Assembly (NCBI RefSeq): GCF_021129175.1
Contig: NZ_JAJOHV010000028.1
Span: forward strand, 1 to 54,376
DNA length: 54,376 bases
Source of the DNA: Chromobacterium piscinae
GTDB taxonomy: Bacteria; Pseudomonadota; Gammaproteobacteria; Burkholderiales; Chromobacteriaceae
Reading direction: 5' to 3'
Part shown: positions 27,231-38,414 of the stretch, piece after piece
Position numbering within the stretch: position 1 is the first letter of the stretch
How the letters are laid out: every line of letters starts with the position of its first letter
Translations under genes and position numbers: made by a program
Notes under the pieces: model-generated
What the model saw: the letters and a program-made list of their open reading frames with translations, nothing else
Databases searched by the model: none
What the model was told of the DNA's origin: nothing

Positions 27231-27599
27231 TCAGGCAGCGGCCCGGCCTGCCTCCGCTTCGCGAATCTCGCGCGCCAGGAAGTAATTGAGCGCGGTGCGC
27301 AGCACTGCGATGGCGCCTAGCTTGCCGATCTGGTCCCAGCTGGGCGCCACCGCGGTGGACAGGATGTCGGCCGCCAGCTGCAGCTCCAGCGCCAGGGCGA
27401 GGAAGCGCGCGAAGGTCAGCCGCAGCCGGTTGTAGTCGCTATGCTGCCCGGCCAGGCTCTGCCGCAGCCAGCGGCCCGCCACCAGCAGCACGCCGGCGGC
27501 GATCGCCAGCGCGCCGCAGGCCTCCACCGCCAGTTTCAGCCACAGCGCCAGGTTCTGCACCAGCTCTTCGACGCCGGCCTGTTGCGGGGAAATCCACAT
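27231..27599 (-). CDS. DUF1622 membrane protein
   Basis: This 122-residue protein has two or three membrane segments (AVEACGALAIAAGVLLVAGRW at about 24–44, and LALALELQLAADIL) and the conserved end LGAIAVLRTALNYFLAREIREAE of DUF1622. It is an inner-membrane protein with unknown function. The RBS AGGAGAGCG precedes the ATG. It is convergent with the frameshifted gene and follows the dgkA terminator. Confidence 0.82.
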   Translation of the reverse strand: MWISPQQAGVEELVQNLALWLKLAVEACGALAIAAGVLLVAGRWLRQSLAGQHSDYNRLRLTFARFLALALELQLAADILSTAVAPSWDQIGKLGAIAVLRTALNYFLAREIREAEAGRAAA

Positions 27600-27620
27600 A
27601 TCGCTCTCCTGTTTCCGGAC

Positions 27621-27649
27621 AAAACAAAGGCCCCGCCGCGGCGGGGCCT
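27621..27649 (-). terminator. Terminator after dgkA
   Basis: A perfect 9-bp GC stem (AGGCCCCGC/GCGGGGCCT, loop CGCG) is followed on the minus strand by TTTGTTTTG. Confidence 0.85.
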
Positions 27650-27683
27650 GGTTGTCAGAACCGGACGACCAAGTTCGGTTCCC

Positions 27684-28067
27684 TCAGCCGAACAGCACGA
27701 TGCCCCAGACCGTGGCCAGATTGATCAGGCCCAGCAGTTGGGCGGCGCTGCCCATGTCCTTGGCCCGCTTGGCCAGCGGATGGCGCTCCAGCGAAGTATG
27801 GTCGACCGCCGCCTCGATCGCGGAATTGAGCAGCTCGATGATCAGCGTGGCCAGGCTGCTGGCCACCAGCAGCGCGCGGGCCAGCGGCGTGGTATGGACG
27901 ATGAAGGCGGCCGGGATCAGGATCAGCGCCAGGATGGTCAACTGGCGGAACGCGTCCTCATGGCGGAACGCCGCCTTCAGGCCGTCCAGCGAATAGCCTA
28001 AGGCATTGACCAGCCGGGTGATGCCGGTCTTGCCCTTGAACGGACTTTCCTGCGGTTTTCCCATCAT
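27684..28067 (-). CDS. dgkA: Diacylglycerol kinase
   Basis: This 127-residue trimeric inner-membrane enzyme phosphorylates diacylglycerol to phosphatidic acid. The motif IIELLNSAIEAAVDHTS holds the catalytic glutamate and metal-binding residues, and there are three membrane segments plus the amphipathic N-terminal GYSLDGLKAAFRHEDAFRQ. The ATG at 28067 or the next codon may be used. Confidence 0.94.
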   Translation of the reverse strand: MMGKPQESPFKGKTGITRLVNALGYSLDGLKAAFRHEDAFRQLTILALILIPAAFIVHTTPLARALLVASSLATLIIELLNSAIEAAVDHTSLERHPLAKRAKDMGSAAQLLGLINLATVWGIVLFG

Positions 28068-28140
28068 CGCTCCACAATCCGGCGGCGCCGGCTTTCAAAA
28101 GACCGGCATGGTAGCGCGGATGCGCCGCGCGGCAAAGCGC

Positions 28141-29085
28141 TCAATGCTGGCAGCGCCGCTCCAGCGCGTCGAGGTACAGGCCGGCGACGTTGATGCCGGT
28201 CTGGTCCATGATCTCGCGGAAGCAGGTCGGGCTGGTGACGTTGACCTCGGTCAGGTAGTTGCCGATCACGTCCAGGCCGGCCAGCAGGATGCCGCGCTTC
28301 TTCAGCTCCGGCCCCACCGCCTCGGCGATCTCGCGGTCCCGCGCGCTCAAGGGCCTGGCCTCGCCGCGGCCGCCGGCCGCCAGGTTGCCGCGGGTCTCGC
28401 CGGCGGCGGGAATGCGCGCCAGGCAGTGGTCGACCGGCACGCCGTCTATCACCAGGATGCGCTTGTCGCCGTCGCGGATCTCGGGGATGTAGCGCTGCGC
28501 CATCACCGTGCGCTTGCCGCGCCAGGTAATGGTTTCGATGATCACCGACAGGTTGGGATCGTCCGGCTTGACGCGGAAGATGCTGTCGCCGCCCATGCTG
28601 TCCAGCGGCTTCAGGATCACGTCCTGGTGCTGGTTGACGAAGGCGCGCAGGCGGTGGGCCTCGCCGGTGATCAGCGTCGGCGAGATCAGCTCCGGGAAGT
28701 GCAGGATGGCCAGCTTCTCATTGAAGTCCCGCAGCGCCTGGCCGCTGGTGAACACCTTGACGCCCTGCTCCTCGGCCAGCGAGAACAGCTGGGACGCGTA
28801 CAAGTATTCCATGTCGAACGGTGGGTCCTTGCGCATCACCACCGCGCTGAAGGCGGTCAGCGGCTGGCGCAGCTTCTGGCCCAGCTTGTACCAGTTCTGG
28901 CGATCCTCGGTGATGGCCAGGTCGCAGGCGTCCACCTGCAGGCGGCCGCCCTCCACCGACAGCTGGCGCGCCTCGGCGAAGCTGAGCGCGTGGCCGCGGC
29001 GGTGCGCCTCCTCCATCATCGCGAAGGTGGTGTCCTTGTAAATCTTGAAATGTTCCAGCGGGTCGGCAATGAACAGGATGCGCAT
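28141..29085 (-). CDS. gshB: Glutathione synthetase
   Basis: This 314-residue ATP-grasp enzyme joins gamma-glutamylcysteine and glycine. It starts [20 protein letters not shown] and contains [32 protein letters not shown] (ATP-grasp loop) and the C-terminal [15 protein letters not shown], all typical of bacterial GshB. It begins 19 bp after gshA; the two form an operon making glutathione. Confidence 0.97.
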   Translation of the reverse strand: MRILFIADPLEHFKIYKDTTFAMMEEAHRRGHALSFAEARQLSVEGGRLQVDACDLAITEDRQNWYKLGQKLRQPLTAFSAVVMRKDPPFDMEYLYASQLFSLAEEQGVKVFTSGQALRDFNEKLAILHFPELISPTLITGEAHRLRAFVNQHQDVILKPLDSMGGDSIFRVKPDDPNLSVIIETITWRGKRTVMAQRYIPEIRDGDKRILVIDGVPVDHCLARIPAAGETRGNLAAGGRGEARPLSARDREIAEAVGPELKKRGILLAGLDVIGNYLTEVNVTSPTCFREIMDQTGINVAGLYLDALERRCQH

Positions 29086-29104
29086 GTCTATGCTCCAGCG
29101 GGGG

Positions 29105-30391
29105 TTATTCGGCGTCCGGATCGGTGGCTTCCAGCTCCAGCGAGGCCGCCAGCAGCGCCAGCCGCGAGATCACGCCGTAGGCGTAGAAGCGGTTGGGCGC
29201 GCAATCGGGCAGGCCCTTGCGGTCCGGCAGGCACGGCGTCTCGAACGACAGCGGCACAAAGTGCATGCCCGGCGCGTTCAGGTTCTCGTCGATGCCGCGG
29301 CCGGTGTGCACGCGGTAGAAGCCGCCGATCACGTAGCGGTCCATCATGTAGACCACCGGCTCGGCCACCGCCTCGTTGACGGTCTCGAAGGTGTAGACGC
29401 CCTCCTGGATGATCACCTCGGACACTTCCAAGCCTTCCTTGACCACCGACATCTTGTTGCGCGCCTTGCGATTGAGGCCGATCACCTCGTCCGGGCTCTT
29501 CACGCTCATCACGCCCATGCCGTAGGTGCCGGCGTCGGCCTTGACGATGACGAAGGGGTCGTTGTCGATGCCGTATTCGCGGTATTTGCGGCGGATCTTG
29601 TCCAGCATCTGCGACACGGTCTCAGCCAGCTGTTCCTCGCCGGTGCGGGCGTGGAAATCCAGGCCGCCGCAGCTGGCGAAGTAGGGATTGATGGTCCATG
29701 GGTCGATGGAGATCAGCCGGGCGAAGTCGTCGCACACCTTGTTGTACGCTTCGAAATGATGGGTCTTGCGGCGCACCGCCCAACCGGCGTGCAGCGGCGG
29801 CAGCAGCGTCTGCTCCAGGTTCTTCAGCAGGTCGGGAATGCCGCCGGACAAGTCGTTGTTGAGCAGCACCACGCAGGGGTTGAAACCATCGGCCAACACC
29901 AGGCGGTTGCCGCGGCGCTCCAGCGGCTCCAGCGTCAGCTTGTCGCCATTGGCGGCGATCAGCTCGGTCGGCTCGGTGATCTCAGGATTCAGCGAGCCCA
30001 GGCGGACCTTCAGGCCGGCCTGCTCGAAGATGTGCACCAGCGTGGCGACGTTCTGCAGGTAGAAAGTATTGCGGGTGTGATTCTCCGGGATCAGCAGGAT
30101 GCTGCGCGCTTCCGGACATACCTTGTCCACCGCGCTCTGCGCCGCTTGCACCGCCAGCGGCAGGAATTCCGGGTTCAGATTGTTGTGGCCGCCGGGAAAC
30201 AGGTTCATGTCCACCGGCGCCAGCTTGAAGCCGCTGTTGCGCAGGTCCACCGAGCCGTAGAACGGCGTGGCGTGGGCATGCCACTGGCTGCGGAACCAGT
30301 GCTCGATCTGCGGCTGGGCGGCCAGGATTCGGCTTTCCAGCTCGTAAAGCGGACCGGTGAGAGCGGTGGCCAGGTGCGGAACAGGTGGCAT
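29105..30391 (-). CDS. gshA: Glutamate–cysteine ligase, proteobacterial type
   Basis: This 428-residue protein catalyses the first step of glutathione synthesis. The sequence ([52 protein letters not shown]) matches the ATP-grasp-like GshA of beta- and some gammaproteobacteria rather than the E. coli type. It is directly followed by gshB. The ATG at 30391 follows CAAGGGGAT. The 253-bp gap upstream is discussed separately. Confidence 0.93.
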   Translation of the reverse strand: MPPVPHLATALTGPLYELESRILAAQPQIEHWFRSQWHAHATPFYGSVDLRNSGFKLAPVDMNLFPGGHNNLNPEFLPLAVQAAQSAVDKVCPEARSILLIPENHTRNTFYLQNVATLVHIFEQAGLKVRLGSLNPEITEPTELIAANGDKLTLEPLERRGNRLVLADGFNPCVVLLNNDLSGGIPDLLKNLEQTLLPPLHAGWAVRRKTHHFEAYNKVCDDFARLISIDPWTINPYFASCGGLDFHARTGEEQLAETVSQMLDKIRRKYREYGIDNDPFVIVKADAGTYGMGVMSVKSPDEVIGLNRKARNKMSVVKEGLEVSEVIIQEGVYTFETVNEAVAEPVVYMMDRYVIGGFYRVHTGRGIDENLNAPGMHFVPLSFETPCLPDRKGLPDCAPNRFYAYGVISRLALLAASLELEATDPDAE

Positions 30392-30593
30392 GATATCCCC
30401 TTGGAACGGACGTTGAATTCGCTAATGGTGGGGGTGGCGACAGTCATATTCAAGTGCCGGCGCGCAATGCGGCCCGCCAGGCAGGCGAAAATCCGGTCCC
30501 AGCCGCAGAGCGGCGGCCCGCAGCGCAGGCATTCCCGCGGCGGCGATTTCCTCGCCTTTCGCCAGGACTCTCATCATAGCTCGCCGGACAAAC

Positions 30594-30619
30594 AAAAAGG
30601 CGCCGCGAAACGCGGCGCC
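30594..30619 (-). terminator. Terminator after the PfkB kinase gene
   Basis: A perfect 9-bp stem (GGCGCCGCG/CGCGGCGCC, 3-base loop) is followed on the minus strand by TTTTTG. Confidence 0.88.
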
Positions 30620-30644
30620 CTCCAAGGCATGACGGCCAGCCTGA

Positions 30645-31589
30645 TTACAGCGGCCATTCCTCGCCATAGGCTTCGAAGTAGATGTCCTTCAAAGAGTCCC
30701 AGTCGAAGAAGTGGTTCTGGCAACCCGGCGTGGTGACCTTGATCGCGCCGATCACATTGGCCAGGCGGCCGGTGATCTTCCAGTCCACGCCGCGGCTGAT
30801 GCCCCACAGCAGGCCGGCGCGGAACGCGTCGCCGCACCCCATCGGATCTACCGGCTTGATGGGCATCTGCACGCGCGGAATCAGGTGCACGGTGTCGTCG
30901 ACGTAGATCTCCGCGCCCTTGGAGCCGCGGGTGACGATCAGGGCCTTCACCTTCTTGCGCAGGTCGTCGACGGTCAGGCCGGCGCGCTCGCGCATCAGCT
31001 CGCTCTCGTAGTCGTTGATCGCCACGTAGCTGGCCAGCTCGACGATCTCGTGGATCTCGTCGCTGGACAGCAGCGGCAGCTCCTGGCCCGGATCGAAGAT
31101 GAACGGAATGCCCGCCGCCGCCAGCTCCCGCGAGTGCTGGATGAAGGCGGTGTAGCCACCCGGCGACAGGATGGCCAGCTCGATCGGGTCTTTGATGTCG
31201 GACACGTGGTTCTCGGTGGCGAAATCCATCGCGCCCGGATGGAAGGCCATCAGCTGGTTGCCGTCCTTGTCGGCAATGCCGAAGCATTGCGGGGTATACT
31301 GCTTGCGGATCAGGCGGATGAAGCGGTCGTCCACGCCCACCCGCTTCAGGTGCTGGCGATATGGCTCGAAGTCCTCGCCCACCACGCCCATCACGATCGG
31401 CGTCTCGCCCAGCAGGCACAGGCTGTAGGCGATGTTGCCGGCCATGCCGCCGAATTCGCGGCGCATCGTCGGAGCGAGGAAGGTGGTCGAAATCTTGTGC
31501 AGCTGATCCGGCAGGATCTGGCTGTCGAATCGGCCATGGAACGAGAACAGGGTATCGTATGCGAGCGCCCCGCAGACGAGGATAGACAT
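30645..31589 (-). CDS. PfkB/ribokinase-family carbohydrate or nucleoside kinase
   Basis: This 314-residue kinase has the N-terminal PfkB signature region (REFGGMAGNIAYSLCLLG) and the C-terminal catalytic motif PMGCGDAFRAGLLWG with the base Asp. Substrate residues such as GNIAYSLALLG-type segments resemble adenosine-kinase-like members, so adenosine or a sugar is possible. The ATG at 31589 is preferred because GGAG lies 5–6 bases before it; the GTG two codons earlier would overlap that site. It stands alone. Confidence 0.85.
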   Translation of the reverse strand: MSILVCGALAYDTLFSFHGRFDSQILPDQLHKISTTFLAPTMRREFGGMAGNIAYSLCLLGETPIVMGVVGEDFEPYRQHLKRVGVDDRFIRLIRKQYTPQCFGIADKDGNQLMAFHPGAMDFATENHVSDIKDPIELAILSPGGYTAFIQHSRELAAAGIPFIFDPGQELPLLSSDEIHEIVELASYVAINDYESELMRERAGLTVDDLRKKVKALIVTRGSKGAEIYVDDTVHLIPRVQMPIKPVDPMGCGDAFRAGLLWGISRGVDWKITGRLANVIGAIKVTTPGCQNHFFDWDSLKDIYFEAYGEEWPL

Positions 31590-31709
31590 GCCCACTCCGC
31601 AAAGTAATCAATCGAACATTTTAACATAAAGTTTATTTTTCGATCATCCCCGGATCGCCGCAAGTTACGGAAATCCAAGACAATTCCAATGACATCACAG
31701 GAAAAGCCG

Positions 31710-32189
31710 ATGAACACCAAACGCCTGTTCGCCTCCCTGCTGCTGGCCGCGCTGCCGCTGGCCGCCCAGGCGGCGCCCTCGCTGGAGCAAAGCCGCTTCG
31801 CCGACCTCAACGCCAAGCCGGTGGCCGTATCCGCCTACAGGGGCAAGGTGACGGTGCTGAACTTCTGGGCCACCTGGTGCGGCCCGTGCCGCGAAGAGAT
31901 GCCGATGCTGAACGGCCTGCGCAAGAAACTGTCGCCGAAGGGCGTGGAAGTGGTGGGCGTGGCGCTGGACAGCAAGGAACAGGTGGAGCCCTTCGTCAAG
32001 CAGCTGAAGATCGGCTACCCGATCCTGCTGGGCAACGACGACACGCTGGATCTGATGCGCAGCCTGGGCAACAAGACCGGCGGTCTGCCGTACACGCTAG
32101 TGCTGGATCGCCAAGGCAAGGTGGCGGCGACGCTGACCGGCAAGCTGGACGAGAAGAAACTGGAAGCGGCGGTGAAGCCCTACCTGTAA
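31710..32189 (+). CDS. Periplasmic TlpA-like thiol-disulfide protein
   Basis: This 159-residue protein has a signal peptide (residues 1–21, ending QAA) and a thioredoxin-like domain with the active site FWATWCGPC (Cys57 and Cys60). The cis-proline segment is TGGLPYTLVLDRQGK. Domain layout fits reductases of the TlpA/ResA group, here soluble or weakly anchored. AGGAAAAG lies before the ATG at 31710; an upstream ATG at 31689 has none. Compare the CPGC variant at 9903. Confidence 0.88.
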   Translation: MNTKRLFASLLLAALPLAAQAAPSLEQSRFADLNAKPVAVSAYRGKVTVLNFWATWCGPCREEMPMLNGLRKKLSPKGVEVVGVALDSKEQVEPFVKQLKIGYPILLGNDDTLDLMRSLGNKTGGLPYTLVLDRQGKVAATLTGKLDEKKLEAAVKPYL

Positions 32190-32266
32190 TCGCTTCTCCC
32201 GCAGCCCTTCCCTCATGCAAAAAAGGGAGGGGCCGGCTCTTCGCCAACCCACGCCCCTCTCACTGC

Positions 32267-32794
32267 TCAGCCGGCGCGCCGCAAGCGAACCTGCTCCGCC
32301 AGCTCCGCCATTTCATCCGGCACTTCCCGCTCGATCAGCCAGTAGCGGCGGCAATCGTCGGTGCGGCCTATCCAACCGCCCTCCACCAGCTCGCGCCGGA
32401 TCAGCACGTGATCGCCGAAAGCCTCCAGCGCGCGGATCGCGGCGTTTGCCCCCGGCTCATCCCATTCCTCGCCGCGCGGCAAACCCGACCACAACGCCCA
32501 CAGGCAGGCGCGCTGCTCGCTGAATTTCTTCGGCCAGCGCGCGAGCCGGCCCTCGGCGTCGAAGTGGCGCAGCAGCCGGCGGGCTTCATTCGACACGGTT
32601 TGCGGCTCGGCCGGGAGCGGGCGGTCGTGCTCGGCGCGCAGGTGCTGGAAATTCTGGAAGCCGGCGGCGCGGGCCAGCATGTTGAGAATCTGCAGATGGC
32701 CGGGCGCTTCGGCCTCCGCCATCCACTGCCGCTTCAGGGAACGGGCAAGGGACGAGATATCGCTGCTGTAGAACGGATAAACGGTGCGAGACAT
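32267..32794 (-). CDS. DUF2087-domain protein
   Basis: This 175-residue protein has an N-terminal stretch (FYSSDISSLARSLKRQW ... HLQILNMLARAAGFQNFQHL), which looks like a short helical domain, followed by a DUF2087 region from about 90 (RLLRHFDAEGRLARWPKKFS, VLIRRELVEGGWIGRTDD, CRRYWLI). DUF2087 is often found with HTH regulators and may bind nucleic acid. The start at 32794 has AGGA nine bases upstream and excludes a basic run not related to the family. Confidence 0.8.
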   Translation of the reverse strand: MSRTVYPFYSSDISSLARSLKRQWMAEAEAPGHLQILNMLARAAGFQNFQHLRAEHDRPLPAEPQTVSNEARRLLRHFDAEGRLARWPKKFSEQRACLWALWSGLPRGEEWDEPGANAAIRALEAFGDHVLIRRELVEGGWIGRTDDCRRYWLIEREVPDEMAELAEQVRLRRAG

Positions 32795-33006
32795 GGTTCG
32801 AATCCTGTCTGCGTGCCAAGGTCGGGAAGGACTGCCGCGGTCGCCGTTGCGGCCTGGCACGAGGTTCGAGCCAAGCGAGATGATGAGTGCTGCAAGCCAA
32901 GACAGGTTTAGCGTGGCGAAATCGCCGGCGACGCCTGGGTGAACTGTTGACCCGCCGCCATGCTAACACCATGGCATGTCCTTGCAAAGCGCGGCGGCGG
33001 GCCGAC

Positions 33007-33038
33007 GCAAAAAAGCCGACGCGGTCGCGTCGGCTTTT
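33007..33038 (-). terminator. Terminator after secA
   Basis: A 13-bp stem (AAAAGCCGACGCG/CGCGTCGGCTTTT) is followed on the minus strand by TT and GC. It is almost symmetrical, so it may also stop plus-strand transcription. Confidence 0.85.
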
Positions 33039-33060
33039 GCTTGGCTGCCGGATCAGGCGA

Positions 33061-35772
<2,712 letters not shown>

Positions 35773-35828
35773 GTAGTCGAATCCAGAAACCAGCGGGCCG
35801 TTGGGAGTGTCCGCAAAAAATGCTGAAA

Positions 35829-35837
35829 AGTGTAGCA
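35829..35837 (-). promoter_or_regulatory. Possible extended -10 promoter of secA
   Basis: On the minus strand TGCTACACT (TGn plus TACACT) lies about 57 bp before the secA ATG, with no good -35. It is the best candidate in the gap. Confidence 0.4.
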
Positions 35838-36037
35838 CATTCGCAGACAAGGTTATGGGGGCATCCATGCGCCACATCAAGATGGGAGTCGAGAAATCGC
35901 TGTTGGTTTTACGCGACGACCACTTAGAGCAAACGCTCGATTCAATTGACCGCCCCATTCATGCAACTTAAATATTGACCCGCGATAATCCGCAACTTTG
36001 CGCATTCCTACAACAAGCGACAATCTCGGGAGAAACG

Positions 36038-38080
36038 ATGGATAGGCGGCAATTCCTCAAGTGGGGCAGTTTCCTGACGGTATCGGTGGCCGCGGCGGGC
36101 TGCGGCGGCGGCGGCTCGGACAGCTCCGACTCGGGCAGCCAGCGCCAGCTCGCGGCCGGCCAGGGCTTCGGCCTGGGCGTGGCGTCCGGCGATCCGCGCC
36201 CGGACAGCATCATCCTGTGGACCCGCGTCGACGGCGGCGATGGCGCAGCCTCGCTGTCGGTCACCGTGCAGCTGTCGGACAAACCGGACTTCTCCAACCT
36301 GCTGGTCAACCAGGCGCTGAGCGCCGACCCGGGCTGGGACTACACGGTGCGCCACAAGGTGACCGGCCTGGCCAGCGCCACCACCTATTACTACCGCTTC
36401 CTGACCGGCAAGACCGTCAGCGCGGCCGGCCGCACCAAGACCGCGCCGGCGGCCGGCACGCCATTGTCCCAGTTGAAGTTCGCCTACATCACCTGTCAGG
36501 ACTGGAGCGTCAACCACTGGGGCGCCTTCGACGAAATCGTCCAGCTGGACCTGGATTTCGTGATGCACGTCGGCGACTACATCTACGAGACCGTAGGCGC
36601 CGGCTTCCAGACCGGCAACAACGAAACCCGCCATCCGCCGCTGACGCTGCCCAACGGCACCAAGCGCGCCGACGGCGCGATCTACGCCACCACGCTGGCC
36701 GACTACCGCTACCTGTACAAGAGCTACCGCGCCGATCCGCGCATCCAGGCAGTGCACGCCAATTTCCCGGTGATCTCTATCTGGGACGACCACGAATTCT
36801 CCGACGACTGTTGGCAAGACCGCCAGGTGTACTACCCCGGCGACGACAGCGCGCCCAGCACGCCGCGCCGCCGCAGCGCCAACCAGGCCTGGTTCGAATA
36901 CACGCCGGCCGATGTCAGCATCGATCTGGCGACCCCCTCGTTCCAGAACATCCAGATCTACCGCAGCTTCGCCTTCGGCAACTTGGCTACGCTGGTGATG
37001 ACCGACCAGCGCCTGTACCGCTCCGACCACATCATCCCGGAAACCGCCGCGCCGAACACCGGCCTGGCCAACCTGGGCAGCCGCTACTTCGTGCCCAAAA
37101 CCACGCTGGCCCAGGCCGAGGCCGCCAAGATGGCGTCCACCGGCGGCAATCTGCTCAACGTGTCCATCCTCGGCGCCGCCCAGCGCGCCTGGTGGCAGCA
37201 GCAGATGCAAAGCGCCGCCACCACCTGGAAGCTGTGGGGAAACGAGGTGTCGCTGCTGCGAATGGGCGTGGACGGCACCATGGCTGTGGCCAGCCTGCTG
37301 GAACAGGGCCTGTCGGCCGCGCTGGCGCAGGATTTCGGCCTCAACCTCAGCGCCGCCCAGCAGCAACAGCTCACCGGCGCGCTGTACCAGGACCTGCTGG
37401 CCGCCGACACCAGCGGCGCGACGCCTGTGCTGAGCTACGCCAACACCCAGCCGTTGCTGGCCAGCTTCAGCGGCGGGGCGATCAGCGCCGGCGTGTTCGC
37501 CGCCGCGGTGAAACCCGTGCTAGACGCCAACCTGCCGCCGAGCATGCTGCTCAACCAATACATCCTCAACGCCGACCAGTGGGACGGCTACAACGCCGAA
37601 CGCAAGGCGCTGATGGCCTTTCTGAAGGGCAACAGCATCGGCAACGTGGTGGGCATCACCGGCGACATCCACGCCTTCTTCGCCGGACAGGTGTATGACG
37701 ACTTCGACGCCGCCAGCCCGACGCCGGTGATGGTGGACCTGGTGACCGCCGGCATCTCCAGCAACTCCTTCTTCAGCTACTTCAAGAACGTGGTCGACAC
37801 CGTGCCGGCATTCGCCAAGGCCGCGCCGCTGATCTACCAGACGGTGAACGGCCAGACGGTCAACACCTTCACCGGCACGCTGCAAACCTTCAACCCGTGG
37901 CTGAAATACGCCGACACCGACGCCCAGGGCTACGCGGTGGTGACGCTGACGCCGGGCAAGCTCAGCTGCGCCTTCCACAAGATGGCCAAGCTGGCGAACG
38001 GCGTCGCGCCGTCGCCAGCCACCGCCAGCGTCAAGACCGTCGAAGTGCTTGCCGGAACGCCGGCCGTCAACGTGCTGTAA
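36038..38080 (+). CDS. PhoD-family alkaline phosphatase, Tat lipoprotein
   Basis: This 680-residue phosphatase/phosphodiesterase begins MDRRQFLKWGSFLTVSVAAAGC, which holds a twin-arginine motif (RRQFLK) directly followed by a lipobox (AAGC), so it is probably a folded-exported lipoprotein. A Gly/Ser linker follows. The catalytic region has HVGDYIYE, SIWDDHEFSDD and TGDIHAFFAG, all typical of the PhoD metal site. GGGAG precedes the ATG. It faces away from secA. A phosphate-starvation role is plausible, but no Pho box was identified. Confidence 0.9.
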   Translation: MDRRQFLKWGSFLTVSVAAAGCGGGGSDSSDSGSQRQLAAGQGFGLGVASGDPRPDSIILWTRVDGGDGAASLSVTVQLSDKPDFSNLLVNQALSADPGWDYTVRHKVTGLASATTYYYRFLTGKTVSAAGRTKTAPAAGTPLSQLKFAYITCQDWSVNHWGAFDEIVQLDLDFVMHVGDYIYETVGAGFQTGNNETRHPPLTLPNGTKRADGAIYATTLADYRYLYKSYRADPRIQAVHANFPVISIWDDHEFSDDCWQDRQVYYPGDDSAPSTPRRRSANQAWFEYTPADVSIDLATPSFQNIQIYRSFAFGNLATLVMTDQRLYRSDHIIPETAAPNTGLANLGSRYFVPKTTLAQAEAAKMASTGGNLLNVSILGAAQRAWWQQQMQSAATTWKLWGNEVSLLRMGVDGTMAVASLLEQGLSAALAQDFGLNLSAAQQQQLTGALYQDLLAADTSGATPVLSYANTQPLLASFSGGAISAGVFAAAVKPVLDANLPPSMLLNQYILNADQWDGYNAERKALMAFLKGNSIGNVVGITGDIHAFFAGQVYDDFDAASPTPVMVDLVTAGISSNSFFSYFKNVVDTVPAFAKAAPLIYQTVNGQTVNTFTGTLQTFNPWLKYADTDAQGYAVVTLTPGKLSCAFHKMAKLANGVAPSPATASVKTVEVLAGTPAVNVL

Positions 38081-38097
38081 GCGGTTTCTCTCCCCAG

Positions 38098-38123
38098 GGT
38101 TGGCCGCGCTTGCGCGGCCAACC
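38098..38123 (+). terminator. Hairpin after the PhoD gene
   Basis: A perfect 12-bp stem (GGTTGGCCGCGC, loop TT) lies 17 bp past the stop. Only ATTTC follows, so termination may rely on the stem strength. Confidence 0.6.
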
Positions 38124-38414
38124 ATTTCAGTCAGTACATTTCGTCACAAAATCCCTACAAAGCCTCCTGGTTTTTAACATTCGTTTTATGGCTTCTCTGG
38201 TAGCATCCATGCCCTGAAACCGGAGGCGCGACCCTGCTTCCGGGATTGCTTGCAATGCTCTCCAGCACGGCTTTTGACATGGCGGACGCATCGTTGCGCG
38301 ACGCTCGGCATGCCGAACGTCGATGACGCCATCCGCCACCCGCTCCAGAGTTGTCATAATAGAAGCGGGCCGGTTGCCGCCCGCCGCGATAAACATAGAA
38401 AACGGAGAGGCCTG
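38124..38414. other. Gap upstream of the ABC importer containing a 57-bp imperfect dyad
   Basis: The 334-bp space between the PhoD stop and the permease gene holds the terminator above and a dyad at 38281–38337. The dyad's centre is the 12-bp palindrome TCGGCATGCCGA (38305–38316), flanked by CGACG/CGTCG and, at the ends, GGCGGA/TCCGCC. A CATAAT at 38355–38360 could be a -10, without a good -35. The dyad may be an operator or leader stem. No other gene is seen. Confidence 0.45.

Noticed and set aside
30422-30667. Minus-strand frame of 81 codons in the gap before gshA
   Set aside because: It crosses the terminator of the PfkB gene and lacks a ribosome-binding site. The shorter version from about 30577 is possible but unsupported; the 253-bp gap otherwise shows nothing clear.
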